The notes beneath the pieces are model-generated. The model did no database searches, was not told the origin of the DNA, and saw only the letters and a list, made by a program, of their open reading frames with translations. Below are positions 59,200-64,000 of a DNA stretch of 64,000 nucleotides, one piece after another (within the stretch, counting starts at the first letter, position 1; each line of letters opens with the position of its first letter). Made by a program: the position numbers and the translations under genes. The stretch is from Clostridiaceae bacterium (lineage in GTDB: Bacteria; Bacillota; Clostridia; Oscillospirales; Acutalibacteraceae), in assembly GCA_021769555.1 (NCBI GenBank), contig JAETSR010000001.1:496001-560000 (forward strand), written 5' to 3'.

Positions 59200-59965
59200 G
59201 CCAGTGCTGGGAGCATTGGCGCAATCTGTTCCCGCGTATGCTGGGGTGGTTCTTGATACGTCTGGCGGACCGGAAGTTTGAAGCCACCAGTCTGCAGGAC
59301 GTGGAATGGGCCCTGTCGAATGGGCCCTGTCTATGTCAGCCGGATTTGACGCGGGTTATGCCTTGTCAACCAGCGAGCGGGTACTGGACACCCTGGGGTG
59401 CGCTGATGAAATTTTGGACGCAGTGCGCCGCTGGGAGCAGCTCCGGCTGTCCGGGGTGCTGCCGGAGGCTCTTAGAGAGCAGCTTAGGGACCCAAAAACA
59501 GAGTGGCACTTGGAGGAAGACGCAGACTCATGGCTGCTCTACCCGCTGCACATATCAGAGCCCTTGGTCTGCGACCTGCTTGAGATGCAGCCGGGTCAGC
59601 CCGGCGGCTCTGATTGGACAGCAGACAATCCCTTTGCGGAGCAGGTTTTTGAGATGAGCCTGCGGGTAGCGGGGGCTGGGAAAATACTTTCTCCGTCCCT
59701 CTATAATTCCAAGGGGATGCTGAAGTTTTCAGGCGCCATCCCCGGCGGGCAGTACCTGATGTACCGCAAGGGGAAGGCCGTGCGCACCGACCGCAACTAC
59801 AATATTTTGGAGGAGGTGCCGGTAACCGGGAGCGGAATCCTCACAAACGGGCCTCAGCACCTGGGCTTTGCCTGTGACTTTGAGGGTGATGAGGGTCCAG
59901 AGGTGACGGTGCGGCTGACGGCCTGCGGCCAGCCTGTGAGGATTTGTAAGCGTGGCATGGCATAA
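59113..59965 (+). pseudogene. Remainder of a large glycan-acting protein, broken by a 1-nt loss and a 14-bp duplication
   Basis: Continuing from the previous ORF, the reading shifts frame at 59131-59134, where adding one T to TTTT gives KVFFPDIALQDAY. It then reads CNRFVSQCWEHWRNLFPRML and SLQDVEWALS. It shifts again at 59304-59331, where an exact 14-bp tandem duplication occurs. Removing one copy gives DVEWALSMSAGFDAGYALST and an open frame to 59965. The upstream part also seems to lack an internal block after DFPQGD. The motif order recalls large proteins of glycan-degradation clusters in gut bacteria; I cannot give a CAZy number. Confidence 0.7.
59304..59331 (+). repeat. Exact 14-bp tandem duplication causing a frameshift
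   Basis: GAATGGGCCCTGTC occurs at 59304-59317 and 59318-59331. Since 14 is not a multiple of three, it breaks the frame. Deleting one copy restores it exactly. Confidence 0.93.
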
Positions 59966-60005
59966 GCTAATTAGTAGTTGAGTAGATATAGAAAGGAAAT
60001 GTATC

Positions 60006-61930
60006 ATGTATAATTCATACAATGCTTCCACTTTTTATGTATCTCAAGAATGCGGCGATGCTAGATATTCCGGCCTTACCATGGAGCCGGACAGTAACGG
60101 CAATGGGCCTCTCCCATCTATTGAGCAAGCACTGGGGAAGGTAAAGGAGCTTCGCCGCGGCGGAATGAAACAGCCGGTGTCTGTTCAGGTCATGGATGAA
60201 TTTTATGTCCTGGAAGATACTCTGCGTATAGACGAGTGTGTTTCTGCCGTTACAGTAGAGCCGTTTGGCGAAAAGACTGTCACGATAAGCGGGGGCAAGA
60301 GAATATCTGGCTTCAAGAAATCAGTGTTCCAGGGGACAGAGTGCTTTGCCGCGTTTATTCCCGAGGTCAAAGAGGGAAAATGGAGCTTTACCGACTTGTA
60401 TGTAGATGGGAAGCGGGCAGACCTGACCCGATACCCGGAAACCGGGTTTTTAATCCCCCAGGAGGTTGAGCGTGACGGCGGGGGACTATTCGATGGTTCC
60501 AAGTGGTTCGTTCCCAAGAAGGGGGACCTGCCGGAAGATATTTACTGCCCGGAGAATATGCTTGTGAGCTTTACCCATTATTGGATTGACGAGCATACGC
60601 CAGTAGAAAGCTATGACCCCGCAACCGGCAAAATGGTGTTAAAATATCAGTCCCGCTTCGCTGTCACGACTCAACCGGGGAATAAGGCCACCATGGAATA
60701 CTATCTTGAAAATCTGGCCGAGCAATTCCACAAGCCGAACCAGTGGTATTTGGACCGCCCCAATGGGATGCTCTATTATGTGCCGCATGACAGCTCACAG
60801 GAGCCGGATAACATTAACGTGTTCGCGCCGGTCCTTACAACGCTGGTTTCGGTGAAAGGCGGGAACTCCCCGGTCCAGGGAGTCAGGCTGAGAAACCTTA
60901 CATTTGCGTACTCCCGCGGAGATTACAGCAGTCCGGCACTGGCGAATCCAGGGGAGCCTTTAGGGGAATGCGGCGTGGGTGCAGCGAGTGCCGTATCATA
61001 GGCAGCCATTTCGTGGAGGGCGGTGCCGGAGGGGTCCGGATAACCGGCGGGAATGACCCCTTTTCCCCCCAGCACCATACCCACGGAAATCATATCTGCG
61101 ACAACACAATCATCCATATGGGGCGCCGGTATCTGGCAGGCTGCGGTATCCTGCTGATGGATGCTTACGAAAATGAGATATCTCATAATGAGATTGCCGA
61201 CCTCTACTATACTGGAATCTCGGTAGGCTGGGTATGGGGGTATGCAGACAGCATTACCCGGGATAACCGTATTGAAAAGAACCATATTCATCATATCGGC
61301 CAGGGGCTGCTGTCCGATATGGGCGGCATCTATTTATTAGGGCTGCAGCCCGGAACAGTAGTGAGCGGCAATGTGATACACGACATCCAGGCGCGTTTCT
61401 ATGGCGGCTGGGCACTGTATACTGACGAGGGCAGCAGTTATATCACACTGGAGAATAATATCTGCTACAGGACGTCTGAAACCTCATATCATCAGCATTA
61501 CGGCTGCATGAATACAGTCAGGAACAACATCTTTGCATTTTCCAAGGAGTTTATGCTCCGGCTGAGCCGCCCGGAGCTGCACCTGGGACTGATATTTGAA
61601 AGAAACATCATTTTAGCGGATAACGTACCGATTTACGGCAGCGACTTTGACGGATATCCGCCCAGGTGCTGTGCGGCACATGATAATCTAATATATGATA
61701 TCAGTAATCAAGAGCCCGTATTTTTCAAATACCATGATGATGGCCGAGTATTGTACCATGAGGATATGAAAGCTCAATATGATATGGAGAGCGGGAGCAG
61801 GGTCGCCAATCCATGCTTTACTGACTTGGAGCATGATGATTTTTCACTTCGCCCTGAATCCCCCGCATTTAGAATGGGCTTTCATCCAATCGACTCCAAG
61901 GATGTGGGGCCTCGAAAATCATTTTCATGA
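60006..61930 (+). pseudogene. Right-handed parallel beta-helix glycan-acting protein, frameshifted
   Basis: Two overlapping frames encode one protein of about 640 residues. Frame 1 (60006-61001) starts with a good ribosome site (GAAAGGAAATG) and reads an N-terminal domain with YVDGKRADLTRYPETGFL. Frame 2 (60968-61930) carries the beta-helix coils (CSECRIIGSHFVEGGAGGVRI, NHICDNTIIHMGR, NEIADLYYTGISVG, NVIHDIQARFYGGWALYTDEG). The shift lies near 60965-60975. The family includes beta-helix enzymes such as GH141-like proteins. No signal peptide is present. The long intact second frame suggests recent inactivation. Confidence 0.75.
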
Positions 61931-62085
61931 GATATGCTTTCTTTTTACAAATAGCAGCATTGTTTTGAGTTATACTCCTTGATTTTTCAAGTCATTTAGA
62001 TTTGTTTCCCAGCAGTTATGCACGAATCGGTATAAGCAGGGCGATTGTTTTTGCGTATAGCAATATCCTTGTGAAAACTTTACCT

Positions 62086-62120
62086 AGAGGGCACAGCTAT
62101 GTGCTCTCTGATTTTTTTTT
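62086..62120 (+). terminator. Strong intrinsic terminator
   Basis: AGAGGGCACA pairs with TGTGCTCTCT, followed by GATTTTTTTTT. It closes the decayed cluster on the plus strand. Confidence 0.88.
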
Positions 62121-62222
62121 GCTAGTAATGCGTCAGAAAGTCTTTGTACCATAATTTTATCTTCAAACCGCCAATGTGATGATATTACCGATTTTGAGGC
62201 ACACATATGCCAGAATATAGCC

Positions 62223-62259
62223 AAAAAACAAGCGCCGTAGACCAAAACATCTACGGCGC
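62223..62259 (-). terminator. Terminator following the tRNA-Trp 3' fragment
   Basis: On the minus strand GCGCCGTAGA pairs with TCTACGGCGC around 8 nt and is followed by TTGTTTTTT. It starts 3 bp after the CCA of the tRNA fragment, so it is the original tRNA-Trp terminator. Confidence 0.85.
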
Positions 62260-62261
62260 AT

Positions 62262-62305
62262 TGGCAGGGGCAGAAGGGCTCGAACCCTCGGCACGCGGTT
62301 TGGAG
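62262..62305 (-). other. 3' half of a tRNA-Trp gene (attachment-site remnant)
   Basis: Read on the minus strand from 62305 the sequence is CTCCAAACCGCGTGCC, the T-arm GAGGG-TTCGAGC-CCTTC, the acceptor TGCCCCT, G and an encoded CCA. This matches bacterial tRNA-Trp from its anticodon loop (CCA) to the end. The 5' half is missing: upstream sequence is CCCACATCCA instead of a D-arm and anticodon stem. A tRNA 3' half with its own terminator but without its 5' half is the usual scar left where an element integrated into the tRNA gene. The element would then lie at higher coordinates. Confidence 0.8.
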
Positions 62306-62420
62306 TGGATGTGGGAAAAGCATTAGTAGGCATACACCAGCCAGTTTTCCGCGCCGTTGAGCCGTTTGTGTTTCCAGAACCCACGTCCCAAAAGATTTTG
62401 ATGCTTTATTGATGATATTG
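62262..62420 (-). repeat. Direct repeat partner of 17691-17851
   Basis: The tRNA fragment plus about 115 bp of flank are homologous, in the same orientation, to the decayed copy 44.5 kb upstream. In the flank both copies can be read on the minus strand as FW(K/E)HKRLNxAxNWLVxA- and a stop, with several differences at third codon positions. It may therefore be the 3' end of an element-borne gene. Confidence 0.6.
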
Positions 62421-62429
62421 GATTTTTTC

Positions 62430-62451
62430 AGCCCCCCAAAAGGGCTTTTTC
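62430..62451 (+). terminator. Short terminator-like hairpin
   Basis: AGCCC-cccaaaa-GGGCT followed by TTTTTC. Confidence 0.6.
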
Positions 62452-62529
62452 TTTCTGCTTTTCAGATAAACTCGCATAAAGCTCAATAGATAATGCCATG
62501 CGCATAACTCATTGTCAAGAGTTCGACAA

Positions 62530-62547
62530 CTCAAAATTTGCGCCGCT
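62530..62547. repeat. 18-bp sequence shared exactly with 13147-13164
   Basis: CTCAAAATTTGCGCCGCT occurs at both places in the same orientation. On the minus strand both allow RRKF and a stop, so it may be the end of a mobile-element gene. The gap 61931-62631 otherwise contains the terminators, tRNA fragment and repeat listed here and no supported gene. Confidence 0.6.
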
Positions 62548-62631
62548 TAACAAAGAAAAGCACAGAGGCGCTCCCCCGACCAGGAGGACATACCATCCAC
62601 GCCAAAAGCCCAACTATACGCCCAGCAGGGG

Positions 62632-63525
62632 TTAGGGCTGAAGAAAAGAACTCCGTACCCTCTCCAAAAATACTTCTGCCGCATCCGAGAACACCTGATA
62701 CCTTTTCCAAACCAAGCTAAGCCCCGACTCTAATTTTGGCTCCAGCGGCCTAAAACACAAAACACTCTCCGCAGACGTATCCAGCCGCCGCCCTATGGTC
62801 ACCAGATATCCCATCCCCGCCTCCACCAGCAGGGTGGCGTTGTAAAAAAGGTTGAAGGTGGCGGCGACGTGCAGCCCTTCAAAATCCTCCCCGAACCACC
62901 GGCGGTACTCGTTATTCCCGCCCTCCTCCATGGCTTGGCGGGAGAAAATCAGCGGCTTATCCAGAAGGTCTTCCTTGCGGATGGCCGCTTTCTCCGCAAG
63001 GGGACTGTCCTTGCGCATGAGCACCCACCAGCGCTCTTTTTCCGGCAGGGGCAGACTCTCGTAGCGGGATAGGTCATAGGGCTCTACCAGCAGGCCAAAG
63101 TCCAAAAGACCCTTGTCCAGCCTTTCCGTGACTTCCTCGGCGTTGCCGCTGTACAGGTGGAACCTGACCCCCGGGCACTCCCGGCCCAGGTCAGCGGCGG
63201 TCTTTGCAAGCAGATGGAAGGCGTGGGCCTCCGCGCAGCCAATGTATACGTCACCTTCCAAATCCCTTCCCATGCTGGCAAACTCCCCCTGGGCCTTGTC
63301 CACCAAGCCGACAATTTCCTCGGCCCGCTTTCTTAAAAGCCTGCCCTCCCTTGTCAGGGTGATTTTGTGGGTGCCCCGCTCCAGCAGCTTCTTGCCAAGC
63401 TCCCTTTCCAAATCCCGTATCTGCCGGGACAGGGTGGGCTGGGTCATATGCAGTGCCTGCGCCGCTCCGGAGATAGTCTCCTCCCTTGCTACAGTGAGAA
63501 AGTACCGCAAAACTCGAATCTCCAT
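62632..63525 (-). CDS. LysR family transcriptional regulator
   Basis: The 297-residue protein has the LysR helix-turn-helix (LRYFLTVAREETISGAAQALHMTQPTLSRQIRDLERELGKKLLER, residues 5-49) and a periplasmic-binding-fold effector domain to the end. AAAAGGAGGG precedes the ATG at 63525. It is divergent from a MATE exporter, and the intergenic region carries a perfect LysR box at the expected position, so it very likely controls that exporter and itself. Confidence 0.93.
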   Translation of the reverse strand: MEIRVLRYFLTVAREETISGAAQALHMTQPTLSRQIRDLERELGKKLLERGTHKITLTREGRLLRKRAEEIVGLVDKAQGEFASMGRDLEGDVYIGCAEAHAFHLLAKTAADLGRECPGVRFHLYSGNAEEVTERLDKGLLDFGLLVEPYDLSRYESLPLPEKERWWVLMRKDSPLAEKAAIRKEDLLDKPLIFSRQAMEEGGNNEYRRWFGEDFEGLHVAATFNLFYNATLLVEAGMGYLVTIGRRLDTSAESVLCFRPLEPKLESGLSLVWKRYQVFSDAAEVFLERVRSSFLQP

Positions 63526-63546
63526 AAATTCCCTCCTTTTGGGCCT

Positions 63547-63630
63547 ATTATAGCACTTTCACCTATGCTTTTCAAGCATAGGCGGTATAAAAACTAAGTA
63601 TTTGATTTTCTGAATCTCCGGGTGTATGCT
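63547..63630. promoter_or_regulatory. Divergent LysR/MATE promoters with a perfect LysR box
   Basis: CCTATGCTT-ttc-AAGCATAGG (63562-63582) contains T-N11-A. Rightward promoter: TTGATT (63602-63607), 17 bp, TATGCT (63625-63630); the box centre lies near -65 of its start. Leftward promoter: TTGAAA (63575-63570), 17 bp, TATAAT (63552-63547); its -35 is inside the box. This is the textbook layout for LysR activation of the target and autorepression. Confidence 0.82.
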
Positions 63631-63662
63631 TATATCAACGAAACCCAAAGGAGAGGATTTAG

Positions 63663-64000
63663 ATGGAAAATACCATTACCTTAACGTCCAATAACGAACG
63701 GCGGGCCTTTAACCGGCGGCTGTTCTCGATGGTGCTGCCCCTGGCGTTCCAGGGCTTCATGACGGCGGCGGTCAGCGCCTCGGACGCCATCATGCTGGGA
63801 TTTTTGGAGCAGGAGGCCCTGTCGGCAGTGTCCCTGGCGGGGCAGGTGACCTTCGTGCTGAACCTGTGCATCACGGTGCTGGTGCAGGGCACGACCATGC
63901 TCGCCGCCCAGTATTGGGGCAAAGGGGACAGGAGCACGGTCGAGAAAGTCCTGGGCCTGTCCATGCGCTATGTCATAGCGGTGACGGCGGTGTTCCTGAG
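63663..64000 (+). CDS. MATE family efflux transporter, C-terminus beyond the window
   Basis: The frame starts at ATG 63663 behind AAAGGAGAGG and stays open to the window end (about 112 residues). It reads FNRRLFSMVLPLAFQGFMTAAVSASDAIMLGFLEQEALSAVSLAGQVTFVLNLCITVLVQGTTMLAAQYWGKGD, the first three helices and loops of a MATE exporter. It differs from the MATE gene at 43134 and has a LysR rather than an Rrf2 regulator. Confidence 0.9.
   Translation, partial: MENTITLTSNNERRAFNRRLFSMVLPLAFQGFMTAAVSASDAIMLGFLEQEALSAVSLAGQVTFVLNLCITVLVQGTTMLAAQYWGKGDRSTVEKVLGLSMRYVIAVTAVFL

Noticed and set aside
62262-62340. Intact tRNA-Trp gene
   Set aside because: Only the anticodon loop to CCA end is present; there is no acceptor 5' strand or D-arm upstream.

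Overview
The window reads as a low-to-mid GC Gram-positive gut anaerobe of the Clostridia, probably Oscillospiraceae (Ruminococcaceae sensu lato). The basis is inference from the gene families: LplB/YtcP/lipoprotein carbohydrate ABC importers, YesM/YesN two-component systems, BlaI/BlaR1, strong AGGAGG ribosome sites, consensus TTGACA-17-TATAAT promoters and several Firmicutes-type lipoproteins. No species can be named from the sequence alone.

Layout. 1-1.6 kb: a pectinacetylesterase-type hydrolase (cut by the window edge) divergent from a TetR regulator, with a shared operator. 1.7-12.6 kb: one long operon behind a perfect promoter and a ~270-nt structured leader. It holds a binding lipoprotein, a DUF4838 glycosidase-like protein, two permeases, a GntR regulator, a BadF/GlcNAc-kinase-like protein, two SIS-domain paralogues and an MFS protein. 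This looks like import and intracellular conversion of an amino-sugar glycan. 12.3-14.8 kb: debris (a decayed YesM kinase) and a MNT nucleotidyltransferase gene followed by a chimeric HEPN/restriction-endonuclease remnant. 14.9-17.6 kb: a three-gene ABC-2 exporter. 17.7 kb: a decayed tRNA-Trp 3' end with flanking repeat. 17.9-20.6 kb: BlaR1/BlaI pair with three operators.

20.8-32.8 kb: a polyuronide (pectin-like) utilisation cluster. It has a GH28 protein, YesN and YesM genes arranged convergently, an LplB/YtcP/lipoprotein importer, an SDR, a mannonate-dehydratase-like enolase-superfamily enzyme and a metallo-beta-lactamase-fold protein fused to a degenerate hydrolase domain. 32.9-37.8 kb: an ABC exporter with FtsX-like permease and its OmpR-type two-component system. 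38-39.4 kb: ECF sigma and anti-sigma. 39.5-42.4 kb: a hydrolase, condensation-fold acyltransferase and zinc-ribbon membrane protein trio. 42.6-44.5 kb: Rrf2 regulator with a MATE exporter.

44.8-55 kb: a third sugar cluster with two Gfo/Idh/MocA oxidoreductases, a TIM-barrel isomerase, an MFS protein, an LplB/YtcP/lipoprotein importer and two AraC regulators. 55.2-61.9 kb: a degenerating fourth carbohydrate cluster in which the response regulator, permease, glycosidases and beta-helix protein are truncated or frameshifted, one of them by an exact 14-bp tandem duplication. 62.26 kb: a clear tRNA-Trp 3'-terminal fragment followed by a terminator, homologous to the decayed copy at 17.7 kb. I infer that the 17.7-62.3 kb block may be an old island accreted at a tRNA-Trp attachment site. 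62.6-64 kb: a LysR regulator divergent from a second MATE exporter that runs off the window. No CRISPR array, rRNA gene, intact tRNA, transposase or integrase was seen.
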